The notes under the pieces were generated by a model. The model had not been told where the DNA came from, made no database searches, and saw nothing but the letters and a program-made list of their open reading frames with translations. A stretch of DNA of 59,647 bases from Vicinamibacterales bacterium. Lineage in GTDB: Bacteria; Acidobacteriota; Vicinamibacteria; Vicinamibacterales; JAKQTR01. How positions within the stretch are numbered: position 1 is the stretch's first letter; each line of letters opens with the position of its first letter. Location of the stretch: the NCBI GenBank assembly GCA_025456345.1, contig JALOKU010000034.1, positions 1 to 59,647 of the forward strand. Direction: 5' to 3'. Below are positions 18,631 through 27,839 of the stretch, in pieces. The position numbers and the translations under genes were made by a program.

Positions 18631-20007
18631 CTACTTCGCCAGGCCGGTCCTCTTCTGGATCCACGCCGTGATGGCGTCGAGAGCGGCGGGCGCGATGGTC
18701 GTTTCGATCTGCGCGTACTCGGCCGGCAGCCCGGTCTTGGCGGGCTGCAGCAGGTGGTTCAACCCGGGCAGGCGCATCACGGTGACGTCCGTGTTCCCGC
18801 CCTGCTTGAGGGCTGCCTCGATCACAGGCAAGTTCTGCCCGGGCAGCACCTGCAGGTCGAGTTCTGCGCCGAGGGCCAGGACGGGGCAGCGGACTTTGGC
18901 CAGCGCGGGCGCCGGGTCGTGGAGGACGAAGAACCGCATCCACGGCGACGACGACTGCTTCACCAGCGCAGCCGAGGCCTCTTTCGAGCCGGCGGGAATC
19001 GCCTCGATCCGCTCAGCGACGCGGGCCATCGACGTCTCGTCGCGCAGAATCGCGAAGATCTGCTTCTGAAGGTCGGTATTCGCGGTGATCGCCGCCTCCG
19101 GCGCGCCGCTGGCCTTCATGATGGCCGCGGCCTGCGCCAGCATGATCTGGTCGCCGGGAACGCCCGGCCCGCCCACCATGATCACGAACGCGATCTCGGG
19201 GTGAGCGGCGGCCAGCATGGGCGCGATGAGCCCGCCTTCGCTGTGCCCGAGCAGCCCGATGCGCCTGGCGTCGATCTCGGGTCTCATGCTGAGCGTCTGC
19301 CACGCGGCCCACGCGTCGCCCGCGAAGTCCTCGCTCGTCGCCGACGCGAACTTTCCGGTCGACTTGCCCACGCCGCGGTCGTCGTACCGCAGCACGGCGA
19401 TGCCGCGCCGCGTCAGGTGGTCCGCGAGCACGAAGAACGGCTTGTGGCCGAAGATCTCCTCGTCGCGGTTCTGCGGGCCGCTGCCCGAGATCAGAATCAC
19501 CGCCGGAAACGGCCCCGGGCCTTGCGGCCGGGTCAGTGTGCCCGCAAGGACGGCCATGCCCGGCGCATTCACGATGGGGATGTCTTCGGACACGTACGGA
19601 AACGGCGGCTTCGGCTCCTGGGGCCGGTTGGGCCGCGAGACCTTCTCCACTCGCTTCAGGACGAGGGGCAGTGCCATCCCTTGCGTCCAGGTGCCCGCGA
19701 TCTCGGTGCCGGCGGCATTCACGCGTCCCTCGAACGCGCCGTTCGCCCGCTGCAGCACGAACTTGAGGACGCCGTCCGCGAAGGTGACACCGCCGAGCGG
19801 CAGGTCGAAGGCGCCCTGGTCGGGGCTGTCCATCGTCGCGCTGAGCACGCCGTCGGGCTTGACGGTGATGACCACGCCGATACGGAGCTTGACTGCCCCG
19901 GCGTCGATCGCTCCTTCCCACGAGCCGGCCACCGGCGACGCGGGCGGCTGAGCGAACGAGAGCGATGAGATCAGGCTGAATGTGAGAGCCGCCATCAAGT
20001 TGCGCAT
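18631..20007 (-). CDS. Secreted alpha/beta hydrolase with N-terminal beta domain
   Basis: The 458-residue protein has a short signal peptide (to SFAQPPA). Residues about 25-125 form a beta-sandwich domain (SWEGAIDAGAVKLRIGVVI and the GTWTQG strand) that often precedes this hydrolase type in Acidobacteria-like genomes. The alpha/beta-hydrolase domain follows: oxyanion loop ILISGSGPQNRDEE, nucleophile Ser256 in GHSEGG, and a catalytic His in LNHLLQ. It probably hydrolyses an ester or peptide in the periplasm; substrate unknown. GGAAGG stands upstream of the ATG. Its stop is 13 bases from the MscS-type gene's stop, convergent. Confidence 0.82.
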   Translation of the reverse strand: MRNLMAALTFSLISSLSFAQPPASPVAGSWEGAIDAGAVKLRIGVVITVKPDGVLSATMDSPDQGAFDLPLGGVTFADGVLKFVLQRANGAFEGRVNAAGTEIAGTWTQGMALPLVLKRVEKVSRPNRPQEPKPPFPYVSEDIPIVNAPGMAVLAGTLTRPQGPGPFPAVILISGSGPQNRDEEIFGHKPFFVLADHLTRRGIAVLRYDDRGVGKSTGKFASATSEDFAGDAWAAWQTLSMRPEIDARRIGLLGHSEGGLIAPMLAAAHPEIAFVIMVGGPGVPGDQIMLAQAAAIMKASGAPEAAITANTDLQKQIFAILRDETSMARVAERIEAIPAGSKEASAALVKQSSSPWMRFFVLHDPAPALAKVRCPVLALGAELDLQVLPGQNLPVIEAALKQGGNTDVTVMRLPGLNHLLQPAKTGLPAEYAQIETTIAPAALDAITAWIQKRTGLAK

Positions 20008-20035
20008 TGTCGCTGCCTTCCGTATCGTTCGTTGT

Positions 20036-20056
20036 CCCTAGCCCCTAGCCCCTAGC
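20036..20056. repeat. Heptamer tandem repeat CCCTAGC x3
   Basis: Three perfect copies of CCCTAGC (in rotation AGCCCCT) lie upstream of the alpha/beta hydrolase. The last copy runs directly into the 61-bp dispersed repeat at 20052-20112. The unit is the same as in the array at 37946-37980. Confidence 0.85.
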
Positions 20057-20112
20057 CCCCGCCTTCGCCGCGGTGCGCGTCTGGGCCTCCCGCGGCTTCG
20101 TCGCGGCAGGCC
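20052..20112 (+). repeat. 61-bp dispersed repeat, copy A
   Basis: This stretch matches the reverse complement of 31500-31560 at 56 of 61 positions. The identical core reads GCGGTGCGCGTCTGGGCCTC. It is intergenic, between the S4-protein stop and the hydrolase start, and can fold through GCCGC/GCGGC arms. Confidence 0.8.
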
Positions 20113-20119
20113 CTCTCGC

Positions 20120-20548
20120 CTAGACCTCGCGCTCTTTCTCCTGCCGGATCCGCCGCTTCTCTCTTCGATCCGGCGCGCGCGGCGCGGTGGCGCGGCGGGC
20201 CTTCCAGAAATGCCGTTCGAGGTCGCGGGCCGCGAGTTCCTCGGGCGTCGGCGGCGGCGTCACGTCTTCGTAGAGCAGCCGCGCGTCTGCCTTCGGCACG
20301 TGCTGCTCCGCGAGCGTCGTGACGATAACCTGCTGGCGCCGGCCGGCGGCCCTCGTGATGCGCAGCTGGTCGCCCGCGTGTAACGCGCGGTGGGGTTTTC
20401 CGCTCTGGCCGTTGACGTCCACTTTGCCGCCCCGGCAGGCCTTCTGCGCCTCGCTTCGCGTTTTGAAGAGGCACGCCACATCGAGCCAGACGTCGAGGCG
20501 GACCTCGGCGGGCGGGCGGGCCGGCGGCGGGCCGCTTGCGGGTTTCAT
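20120..20548 (-). CDS. hslR: S4-domain RNA-binding protein (Hsp15-like)
   Basis: The start at 20548 overlaps the rdgB stop by ATGA and gives 142 residues. An S4 RNA-binding domain occupies about residues 16-65 (VRLDVWLDVACLFKTRSEAQ, GGKVDVNGQ, KPHRALHAGDQLRI). The C-terminal half is charged and ends in a basic tail (RREKRRIRQEKEREV), as in Hsp15, which recycles 50S subunits carrying a stalled peptidyl-tRNA. It is the last gene of the amidase-to-S4 operon. Confidence 0.8.
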   Translation of the reverse strand: MKPASGPPPARPPAEVRLDVWLDVACLFKTRSEAQKACRGGKVDVNGQSGKPHRALHAGDQLRITRAAGRRQQVIVTTLAEQHVPKADARLLYEDVTPPPTPEELAARDLERHFWKARRATAPRAPDRREKRRIRQEKEREV

Positions 20549-21165
20549 CCCCGGAACCACGCGGGATGCGACGCCAGGTGTGCGCGAAGCTGCCGGAACG
20601 CCTGGCCGCGGTGGCTCACCGACGCCTTCGCGCCTTCGTCGAGCTCGGCCAGCGTCAGGCCGAGAGGCGGGTAGAAGAAAATCGGGTCGTAGCCGAAGCC
20701 GCCGTCACCCTTCGGCGAGTCGTTGACGAGGCCTTCGATTGTGCCTCGCGCCTCGTACAGGATCCGCTCGCCATCGGCGACGGCGAGCGCACACACGAAC
20801 CGCGCCGGGCTCCCCATCGCGCCCCGCGCGCGCAGGCCCGCGTAAACGATCTCGAACTTCTGCGGGTAAGTGGCTGCCGCCGGGCCGCCGTAGCGCGCCG
20901 ACTGGACGCCGGGGTCGCCGCCGAGGCCGTCGATCTCCAGGCCCGAGTCTTCAGCCACCGCCGTCACGCCGAGCACGCCCGAGTAGTAGATCGCCTTCTG
21001 GCGGGCGTTCTCGGCGAAGGTGGCCCCGGTTTCCTCCGGCTCGGCGACGGCGGGGAAGGCGTCGAGGCCGTCCACCCTCACACCGGTGCCGTCCAGGATG
21101 CCGCGGATCTCGCGGAGCTTGTGGGCATTCGTCGTGGCGACCACCAGGCGCAGGCCCGTGTTCAT
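20545..21165 (-). CDS. rdgB: XTP/dITP diphosphatase (RdgB/HAM1)
   Basis: The 206-residue protein has the full HAM1 signature set: LVVATTNAHKLREI at the N-terminus, TFAENARQKA, AVAEDSGLEIDGLGGDPGV with the catalytic Asp, and FGYDPIFFYPPLGLTLAEL and SHRGQAF near the C-terminus. It hydrolyses non-canonical purine triphosphates such as XTP and dITP to monophosphates in the cytoplasm, keeping them out of DNA. Its ATG directly abuts the rph stop. The rph-rdgB pairing is widespread in bacteria. Confidence 0.96.
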   Translation of the reverse strand: MNTGLRLVVATTNAHKLREIRGILDGTGVRVDGLDAFPAVAEPEETGATFAENARQKAIYYSGVLGVTAVAEDSGLEIDGLGGDPGVQSARYGGPAAATYPQKFEIVYAGLRARGAMGSPARFVCALAVADGERILYEARGTIEGLVNDSPKGDGGFGYDPIFFYPPLGLTLAELDEGAKASVSHRGQAFRQLRAHLASHPAWFRG

Positions 21166-21882
21166 CTACCCGAGCGCCTGCTTCTGGATCTCGACCAGTT
21201 CGGCGATCCCCGCGTCGGCCATCGCCAGCATGTCGTAGAGCCGGTCGCGGCCGAAGGGCGTGGTCTCTGCCGTGCCCTGGATCTCGATGTAGCGCCCGTC
21301 CGAGGTCTTGATGATGTTCATGTCGACCTCGGCCCTGGAGTCTTCGTCATACGCGAGGTCGAGGAGCGGGACGCCGTCGACGATGCCGACGCTGATGGCG
21401 GCCACGTGATCCTGCACCGGGACCTGCGAGAGCACGCCGCGCTGGACCAGCGTCCTGAGCGCCAGGACAAGCGCCACGTAGCTGCCCGTGATCGAGGCGG
21501 TGCGGGTGCCGCCGTCCGCCTGGATGACGTCGCAGTCCACCCACACGCTGCGCTCGCCGAGCGCCTCGAGTTTCGTCACCGCGCGGAGCGACCGGCCGAC
21601 CAGGCGCTGAATCTCCTGGGTGCGGCCGCCGACCTTGCCCGACGTGGCCTCGCGCGTCGTCCGGGTCGACGTCGCGCGCGGGAGCATGCCGTACTCGGCC
21701 GTGACCCAGCCCTTGCCGCTGTTGCGCAGGAAGGGCGGCACGCGTTCCTCGATGCTGGCCGTGCAAATCACCTTGGTGCGGCCGGCTTCGATGAGCACGG
21801 AGCCCTCGGGGTGCATCAGGTATTGCGGCGTCATCCGCACGGGGCGCAGTTCACCGGCGCCCCGGCTGTCGCTTCGGGTCAT
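21166..21882 (-). CDS. rph: Ribonuclease PH
   Basis: The start at 21882 ([15 protein letters not shown]) overlaps the previous stop by ATGA and gives 238 residues, the normal length. Family blocks are intact: [70 protein letters not shown] and [16 protein letters not shown]. It trims tRNA 3' ends by phosphorolysis. The order GerMN-rph-rdgB is also known from Bacillus-type genomes, which supports the assignment. Confidence 0.97.
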   Translation of the reverse strand: MTRSDSRGAGELRPVRMTPQYLMHPEGSVLIEAGRTKVICTASIEERVPPFLRNSGKGWVTAEYGMLPRATSTRTTREATSGKVGGRTQEIQRLVGRSLRAVTKLEALGERSVWVDCDVIQADGGTRTASITGSYVALVLALRTLVQRGVLSQVPVQDHVAAISVGIVDGVPLLDLAYDEDSRAEVDMNIIKTSDGRYIEIQGTAETTPFGRDRLYDMLAMADAGIAELVEIQKQALG

Positions 21883-22460
21883 GTCGAGCCTTTCTCCGCC
21901 CACTGGGGCGCGTTCGGAAGAGGCCGCCGGAGGTCGACGTGCCCGGCGAGTGTGTCGACCTCGTGCCCCTCGATCAGAATCTGCACGGACGTAATGGCGG
22001 GCAGGTTCACCGTGAGCGCCGAGACGATGGCATACACGGTGAGGATCTCGCTGGACGATCCGCCCGGGTGGTTCGTGCGCAGGCTGCCGCTGAAATCCAC
22101 GTACGCATCACCCCGTCCGCCGACGAACACGCCGCGCAGCGCGGTGCCCGGAGGCAGGGCCGAGACGAGGCCCTCCGGCGCGGGCTCGAGCAGCGCCTCG
22201 ACGATGCGCCTTGCCTGCTCGGAGGTGCCCTCGGCGTAGATCACGTCGCGCTCGGAGACGGTGAGCCGCAGGCCGTCGGCGGCCACGTAGTACAGGTTCG
22301 CCTTGATGCGCCGGACCGCTTCCGGCTGTCCGGCCCCTGACGGCGCCGCCGCCGGCCCGCGCGCCGGCCGGTTGAGGTAACGCACCGTGGCCCACGAGCC
22401 GGCGCCCACGGCGGCCGCCGTGATCAGGGTGAGCGCGAGGATGCGGGTGGAGACGGCCAT
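21879..22460 (-). CDS. GerMN-domain membrane-anchored protein
   Basis: The ATG at 22460 ([19 protein letters not shown]) is chosen because it begins a normal N-terminal membrane anchor; readable sequence upstream would run into the amidase gene. The 193-residue product has one membrane helix, a Pro/Ala-rich linker and a GerMN domain from about residue 50 ([46 protein letters not shown]). GerMN domains occur in GerM and LpqB and are tied to cell-envelope processes. Its place behind a peptidoglycan amidase fits an envelope role. Confidence 0.8.
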   Translation of the reverse strand: MAVSTRILALTLITAAAVGAGSWATVRYLNRPARGPAAAPSGAGQPEAVRRIKANLYYVAADGLRLTVSERDVIYAEGTSEQARRIVEALLEPAPEGLVSALPPGTALRGVFVGGRGDAYVDFSGSLRTNHPGGSSSEILTVYAIVSALTVNLPAITSVQILIEGHEVDTLAGHVDLRRPLPNAPQWAEKGST

Positions 22461-22464
22461 GGCG

Positions 22465-24039
22465 CTAGGGGAGGCGGCTGGCCGCCTGAGCCTCGATCCG
22501 GCCGCGATACCGGACAATGGCGTCGACGAGCGACTGCACGACCCGGTTCTTGAAGTCGTCCGAGGTCAGCTGTCCCTCCTGCTCCGGGTTGCTCAGGAAG
22601 CCCATCTCGACGAGCACGGCCGGCATGTTCGCCGCGACGAGCACGCGGAACGGCGCCTGCTGGATCGGGTTCGGGCTCATCTCGACACGGCGCCGCAACT
22701 CCTCTTCGACGAGCACCGCGAAGGCCGCCGATTCGTTCAGGTGCCGGGCCTGGGCCATGTCCCACAGGATCAGATCGATGTCGCGCGTGCCGCCGCCGAG
22801 CACCGGCACCGGCCTCGCCTCTGGGCCTTCCACCATCCTGCGGGCCTCGGAGCCGAGCCCGTCGAGGCTGAGGTAGAACACCTCGGCGCCTTTGGCGCTC
22901 TTGCTCGGCGACGAGTTCGCGTGGAGGCTGATGAACAGGTCGGCCTTGTTGTTGTTGGCGATCGAGGCGCGCTCGTCGTGCGGCACCACGCGGTCGTCGT
23001 CGCGCGTGAGCAGCACGCGAACGCCCAGGCGCGTGTCGAGCGCGCTTCTCAGGCGGCGCGCCACGTCGAGCACCACGTCTTTCTCGAGCACGCCGCCCGC
23101 GCCCCGCGTGCCCTGCTCGTCGCCGCCGTGGCCGGGGTCGATCACGATCGTACGCACGCCGGGCGGCTGCGCCGGGGGCAGCGCCGCGGGGGCGTCCGGC
23201 ATCGCCGCCGGGGCCGGTGCCGCCGGCGGGGCGGAGGGGGTGGCGGCCGGCTGCGCCGGCGCCCTGGCCAGTCCGGACGGTGCGGGTGCGCCGGCGGCCG
23301 TGAGTTCAATCACCAGCCGCGAGGATGCCGCGTCGATCGGCACCGTTGCCGCGCGAAACGTGCCGAAGTCCTTGTCGAGGGCAATGGCGAGTGTCAGCGG
23401 GTCGGCCGCCGAGACCGACTCCACGAGGCCTCCGCCGGCGGTGATCGGGCCGAGGTCGAGTCCGTCGGCGTCGAAGCGCACGAGCAGCCGCTTCGGCTCC
23501 TGCACGATGGTGTACGCCGTCCGCGGCGCCATCTCGATGGCGATCCGGGTTGGCGGCCCGCCGGGATCCTGCTGAACGGTGATCCGCGGCAGCCGGAGAT
23601 CGCCGAGGACGATCAAGCGCGAGGCTTTGCGGACGTCGGTGCGGACGCCGGCAATCGGCGCGAGCGCGCGGCTGACGGCGTCGGGCGGGACGAGCCACCG
23701 CGATCCGTCCCGCGCCGGCGGGGCGCTCAGCGACAAGATCTTCCCGCCCATCGACGCCAGCCCCTGGTCGAGGGAGAGCACGACCACCGTCGTGCCGCGC
23801 GAGACGGTCAGGGCCTTCGCCGCGCGATCCTCGCGCACGGTCAGCTGCAGCAGCGGCGCCAGTTCGTCGAGCCGCAGCATCTCCTGGTCGCCGACCATCG
23901 CCGCGGCAACGGTGCGGCGTCCCTCGGCGCTCACCACCGAGTATGGGGCGATGGCGCGCGGAGACTGGGCGTCGAGCGGCGCGGCGCACAGGGCTGCGGC
24001 GATTATCGACACGGTTGCCAGAGGGACGCGGCGTCTCAC
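22465..24039 (-). CDS. N-acetylmuramoyl-L-alanine amidase (Amidase_3) with N-terminal binding domains
   Basis: The gene starts at GTG 24039; nearby ATGs are out of frame. The 524-residue protein has a signal peptide (to APLDAQS), a copper-amine-oxidase-N-like domain (DELAPLLQLTVRE), an AMIN-type region (residues about 150-260), a Pro/Ala linker, and the zinc amidase domain from about residue 295. Zinc and catalytic residues are visible: His304 (VIDPGHGG), Glu in GVLEKDV, His in ISLHANSS and Glu in VLVEMGFLSN. It splits septal or sidewall peptidoglycan in the periplasm and heads the operon amidase-gerMN-rph-rdgB-S4. Confidence 0.92.
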   Translation of the reverse strand: MRRRVPLATVSIIAAALCAAPLDAQSPRAIAPYSVVSAEGRRTVAAAMVGDQEMLRLDELAPLLQLTVREDRAAKALTVSRGTTVVVLSLDQGLASMGGKILSLSAPPARDGSRWLVPPDAVSRALAPIAGVRTDVRKASRLIVLGDLRLPRITVQQDPGGPPTRIAIEMAPRTAYTIVQEPKRLLVRFDADGLDLGPITAGGGLVESVSAADPLTLAIALDKDFGTFRAATVPIDAASSRLVIELTAAGAPAPSGLARAPAQPAATPSAPPAAPAPAAMPDAPAALPPAQPPGVRTIVIDPGHGGDEQGTRGAGGVLEKDVVLDVARRLRSALDTRLGVRVLLTRDDDRVVPHDERASIANNNKADLFISLHANSSPSKSAKGAEVFYLSLDGLGSEARRMVEGPEARPVPVLGGGTRDIDLILWDMAQARHLNESAAFAVLVEEELRRRVEMSPNPIQQAPFRVLVAANMPAVLVEMGFLSNPEQEGQLTSDDFKNRVVQSLVDAIVRYRGRIEAQAASRLP

Positions 24040-24069
24040 CAGAGCCCCATCATACCGCCGATTCGCGCC

Positions 24070-25191
24070 TCACTCGTGCGCCCTCCCGGCTCCGTCGGCA
24101 TCGTCGGACGGGGCCATGGTGATGATGGCCGACGGGGTGAGACGGACCAGCAGGGGCGAGGCCGCCGCGAGGTGGCGATGGAAGGCCACGTGGCGCGAGA
24201 CTTTCATGTGCAGCGTCAGCGCGGGTGCCGGGTCGGGGGAAAGGCGCAGATGCAGGTCGTCTCCGAGCGTCACCATGTCGCGGACGGTGGCGGGCACGGT
24301 GTTCTCGGTGGCGAAGTGGGCTCCGGCATCCGCCGGCAGCACTTCGGCGTGACTGATCGCCCAATCGACGGGCTGACCGGGGGCGAACCGGTCGTCGATC
24401 GGCGCCGCGATGCGGACACCGTGCCAGTCCAGTTGCGAGAGGCGCCGATCGCGGTCGTGAGCGACGACCGAGGCCCTGAAGATGTTGCCGTAGTCGAGCA
24501 GGCGCGCGGCTTCGGCCGACTCGGGCCGCGCGAGGACGTCCTGCGTGGCGCCGGCCTGCACCAGGCGGCCCCGCCGGATCAGGCACAGGCGGCTCGATAG
24601 CAGCGCGGCTTCGTCGAGGTCGTGCGTGACGAGCATCACCGTGCAGTCCAGTTCCGCATGCAGCCGCTTCAACTCGGCGTACAGATGTTTCCGCGTGCTC
24701 CGATCGACGGACGAGAAGGGCTCGTCGAGCAGCAGCACGCGCGGTTCGCGGGCGATGGCGCGCGCCACGGCGACGCGCTGCTGCTGGCCCCCCGACAATT
24801 CGTGCGGGTAGCGCGCCTCGAGGCCGGCCACGTGGGCGCGCGCGAGGGCCGCCTCCGCCCGTGGCGTGCGCCGGGCGCGCGGCAGGTGGAGCAGCGCGGC
24901 TTCCACGTTCTCGCGGGCGGTCAGGTGCGGAAACAGTGCATAGCGCTGGGGCACCACGCCGATCGATCGATCGCGGGGCGGGAGGTTGATGCCGGAGGCG
25001 CTCTTGAACCACGTCGCGCCGCCCAGGCTGATCAGGCCCGATGCCGGCGCCCACAGCCCGGCCACCACGCGCATCGTGGAGGTCTTGCCGCTGCCCGACG
25101 GTCCCACGACGCTCGTGATGGCGCCCTCCGGCAGATCGAGCCTCAGGTCGAGCGACGGCGCGTCGTGGCGGATTTCGACCAGCAGGCTCAT
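24070..25191 (-). CDS. modC: Molybdate ABC transporter ATP-binding protein
   Basis: The start at 25191 overlaps the modB stop by ATGA and gives 373 residues. The ATPase domain has Walker A GPSGSGKT (about residue 30), the Q loop, signature LSGGQQQR, Walker B VLLLDEP and the switch His in LVTHD. The C-terminal 120 residues form a TOBE/Mop-type regulatory domain, as in ModC. It would power molybdate (or tungstate) uptake through ModB. The reading frame continues upstream of this ATG without likeness to ModC. Confidence 0.9.
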   Translation of the reverse strand: MSLLVEIRHDAPSLDLRLDLPEGAITSVVGPSGSGKTSTMRVVAGLWAPASGLISLGGATWFKSASGINLPPRDRSIGVVPQRYALFPHLTARENVEAALLHLPRARRTPRAEAALARAHVAGLEARYPHELSGGQQQRVAVARAIAREPRVLLLDEPFSSVDRSTRKHLYAELKRLHAELDCTVMLVTHDLDEAALLSSRLCLIRRGRLVQAGATQDVLARPESAEAARLLDYGNIFRASVVAHDRDRRLSQLDWHGVRIAAPIDDRFAPGQPVDWAISHAEVLPADAGAHFATENTVPATVRDMVTLGDDLHLRLSPDPAPALTLHMKVSRHVAFHRHLAAASPLLVRLTPSAIITMAPSDDADGAGRAHE

Positions 25192-25862
25192 CGGCGCCGC
25201 CTCGTGCCGGGCACGCGGTTCCCGAGGCCGTAGCTGACGGCGATGGTCGCAAACGAGACCACCAGCAGCAGCAGCGACATGCGGCCCGCTGCGCCGGCGT
25301 CGAACGACTGCGCGCGATCGTAGATGGCGAGGGCCACCGTGCGCGTCTCGCCCGGGATGTTGCCGCCCACCATCAGCACGACGCCGAATTCGCCCAGGGT
25401 GTGCGCGAACGTCAGCACGGCCGCCGAGAGGACGCCGGGCCAGGCCAGCGGGAGTTCGATGCGCACGAGCGTCTGCCAGGAGGTCATTCCGCAGCACAGC
25501 GCCGCTTCGCGGACGTCGGGGTCGATGGCCTCGATGGCCCGTTGGATCGGCTGGACCGCGAACGGCAGGTTGAAGAGCAGCGACGCCAGCACGAGGCCCG
25601 TGAAGCTGAAGGCGAGTGTCGTGCCGGTCGCAGCCTGGAACCATCGCCCGAGCGACGAAGTGCCGCCCATGGCGACAAGCAGGTAATAGCCGAGCACCGT
25701 CGGGGGCAGCACGAGCGGCAGCGCCAGGAGGCCCTCGACCCAGTGGCGTCCGGCGAACCGCGCCGTGGCGAGCCAGCGGGCGAGCACGATGCCCGCCGGC
25801 AGCAGGATGGCGAGGGTCCAGCCGGCCAGCGAGAGCGACAGCCGGATCGCATCCCACTCCAT
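25188..25862 (-). CDS. modB: Molybdate ABC transporter permease
   Basis: The 224-residue permease starts at the ATG at 25862 (MEWDAIRLSLSLAGWTLAI). It has about five or six membrane helices and the ModB blocks LPLVLPPTVLGYYLLVAMG and the EAA loop (EAALCCGMTSWQTLVRIELPLAWPG), followed by FAHTLGEFGVVLMVGGNIPGETRT. It sits 7 bases after modA and overlaps modC. Confidence 0.94.
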   Translation of the reverse strand: MEWDAIRLSLSLAGWTLAILLPAGIVLARWLATARFAGRHWVEGLLALPLVLPPTVLGYYLLVAMGGTSSLGRWFQAATGTTLAFSFTGLVLASLLFNLPFAVQPIQRAIEAIDPDVREAALCCGMTSWQTLVRIELPLAWPGVLSAAVLTFAHTLGEFGVVLMVGGNIPGETRTVALAIYDRAQSFDAGAAGRMSLLLLVVSFATIAVSYGLGNRVPGTRRRR

Positions 25863-25869
25863 GACCGGT

Positions 25870-26676
25870 TCACTTTCCTTCGGGGAGCGCGTAGCCGAAG
25901 CGGGCGAGCGTCTGCCCGGCGCCCGCATTGTGCTGCACGTAGTCGTAGAAGGCCTCGGCGGCTGGCCCGGCGCGCGCCGTGAGCACCATGCGCTGCCTCA
26001 AGGGCGAATGCCACGCCGCCGGTATGCGCGCGAACGTGCCGAGGGCGGCGATGTCGGGCGCCGAGGCGAGCGAGAGCGGCACGATGCCGCCCTGGCACGA
26101 ACCTGACGCCGCGAACTGCATGGCCTGGGAGGCGTTCTCGCCAAGCACCAGCGCCGGCTGGAGACGCTGCCAGACGCCGAGGCGCTCGAGGACCTCCCGC
26201 GCCGCCTTCCCGTACGGCGCGTGCTGCGGGTTGGCGATGGCGAATCGGGTGACGCGGCCTTCGGCGACCGCCGATTGAAAGCCGCGCAGCTCCGCGTCCA
26301 GCGGCAGCGGCGAGCCGTGGGGCGCGAACATGGCGAGCCGTCCGGTGGCATAGAGTTTGCCTTCGCCGCGCGTGAGCCCGGCGCGGTGCAGGTCGGCGAC
26401 GTAGCGCTCGTCCGCCGAGAGCAGCATCTCGAAGGGCGCGCCCTGCGCGATCTGGCGCGCGAGGTCGCCCGACGAGCCGTAGGTGATGCGCACCGCCTTC
26501 CCCGTGTTACGCGAGAACGCGCCGGCGATTTCCGCGAGCGCGAACTTCAAGTCGGCCGCCGCGGCGATGAGCGCAGGACGTTCCTGTGCCCGAGCAGCGC
26601 CGCTCCCGGGCCCGGTCCATGCCAGCAGCAGGCACGCGAGCGCCGCGACGCTACGACGCATCGGCCTCGGGCGCAT
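25870..26676 (-). CDS. modA: Molybdate-binding periplasmic protein
   Basis: I use the ATG at 26676, which has GGAGGA about 11 bases before it; an ATG 15 bases downstream is equally possible. The 268-residue protein has a signal peptide ending near AARAQE and the ModA pattern: LIAAAADLKFALAEIA, ITYGSSGDLARQI, GAPFEMLLSADE, and ANPQHAPYGKAAREVLERLG. The start lies inside the end of the AI-2E transporter gene (26-base overlap), so the genes are cotranscribed. It delivers molybdate to ModBC. Confidence 0.93.
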   Translation of the reverse strand: MRPRPMRRSVAALACLLLAWTGPGSGAARAQERPALIAAAADLKFALAEIAGAFSRNTGKAVRITYGSSGDLARQIAQGAPFEMLLSADERYVADLHRAGLTRGEGKLYATGRLAMFAPHGSPLPLDAELRGFQSAVAEGRVTRFAIANPQHAPYGKAAREVLERLGVWQRLQPALVLGENASQAMQFAASGSCQGGIVPLSLASAPDIAALGTFARIPAAWHSPLRQRMVLTARAGPAAEAFYDYVQHNAGAGQTLARFGYALPEGK

Positions 26677-27718
26677 CCGCGGGCTGTTCCTCCAGCACCG
26701 ACTCGAGCAGCGTCCCGAGCGCGGCGACGGCAACCGGGCCGATCACGAGCCCGATGAATCCGAACGCGGCCATGCCCCCGAGGAGGCTGATGAACACGAG
26801 CAGCCCGTGCATCGTCGTCCGGCCGCTCAGCAGGAGAGGCCGCAGGACGTTGTCCGCCATGCCGATGACGCCGACGCCGACCGCGACGAGGACGACGCCC
26901 TTGAGGACGTGGCCGGTGGCGAAGAGGTAGATGGCCGCCGGGCCCCAGACCAGTCCCGATCCGACCGCCGGGAGCAGTGAGGTGAACGCGGTCATCACGC
27001 CCCAGAGGACCGGCGACTGGAATCCGAGAAAGCCAAGGGTGATTCCCGTCAGCGCTCCCTGCGTGATCGCGACGGCGAACGTCGAGCCGACCGTGGCCAC
27101 GACCAGGTCGTGCGTCTGCGAGATCATCCGGTCGCGGCGCGCCGGTTCGAAAGGCAGCAGCTGCCGGATGAGGCCGACGATGCGGTCGCCGTCGCGCAGA
27201 AAGTAGAAGAGGCCGAAGAGCATCACGAACAACTGGAAAACGAGGCTCGCGACGTTCTGCAGGATGGTGCCGGCGCGGCCGGCGACGTACGTGGCGACGG
27301 TCTTGAACGCGTCGACGAGCGTGGCCGTCGGGTCGGCGGGCAGCGGGATGAGCACCTTCGCCCGCACGCCTTCGTACCAGCGCTGGACGTCGGGCGCGGC
27401 AGGCACGATGATGCCCCCCGACTGGACGCGATGGACCACCGAGGTCACTTCGGTTGTCAGGAGCGCCAACACCGTGATCGCGGGCCCGACGGCGATCAGG
27501 GCCGCCAGCAGCGTCGTGAGCGTGGCGGCCCGCGGCTTCCCGAGGCGCTGTTCCAGGCGTGCCTGCACCGGGTTCAGCACCATCGCGAACACCGCTGCCC
27601 AGCCGAGCGGCGCCAGGAACGGCGCCACGACGCTGAAGGCGAGGTAGCCCGTCAGCAGCAGGACGCCGTAGAAGAGGACCAGCACGAAACGGTCGCGTTC
27701 AGAGCCCGCGGTGTCCAT
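26651..27718 (-). CDS. AI-2E family membrane transporter
   Basis: The 355-residue protein (start at 27718, MDTAGSERDRF) has about eight membrane helices in the layout of the AI-2E/YdiK/PerM group: two N-terminal pairs, a soluble middle (residues about 100-150), then FLRDGDRIVGLIRQLLPFEPARRDRMI and the pore-like TAFTSLLPAVGSGLVWGPAAIYL. Family members have been linked to quorum-signal export, ion antiport and metabolite efflux. It is the first gene of the operon with modABC and overlaps modA, an unusual partner. Confidence 0.88.
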   Translation of the reverse strand: MDTAGSERDRFVLVLFYGVLLLTGYLAFSVVAPFLAPLGWAAVFAMVLNPVQARLEQRLGKPRAATLTTLLAALIAVGPAITVLALLTTEVTSVVHRVQSGGIIVPAAPDVQRWYEGVRAKVLIPLPADPTATLVDAFKTVATYVAGRAGTILQNVASLVFQLFVMLFGLFYFLRDGDRIVGLIRQLLPFEPARRDRMISQTHDLVVATVGSTFAVAITQGALTGITLGFLGFQSPVLWGVMTAFTSLLPAVGSGLVWGPAAIYLFATGHVLKGVVLVAVGVGVIGMADNVLRPLLLSGRTTMHGLLVFISLLGGMAAFGFIGLVIGPVAVAALGTLLESVLEEQPADAPEADAS

Positions 27719-27839
27719 GGCTCGCTGAGTGTACCCCATCCCTGCGGCCTCGAATCAGGGGCAAGGGCGACGCGGCGGGCCAGATCGGGCTCGGTCCTGG
27801 TCGGCTGCGCTCAATCACCACTCATGATAAGCTGCGTGA

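Noticed and set aside
24070..25857. A long frame extending modC upstream to 595 codons
   Set aside because: The added part overlaps modB in another frame and has no transporter features; the ModC start at 25191 overlaps modB by ATGA.
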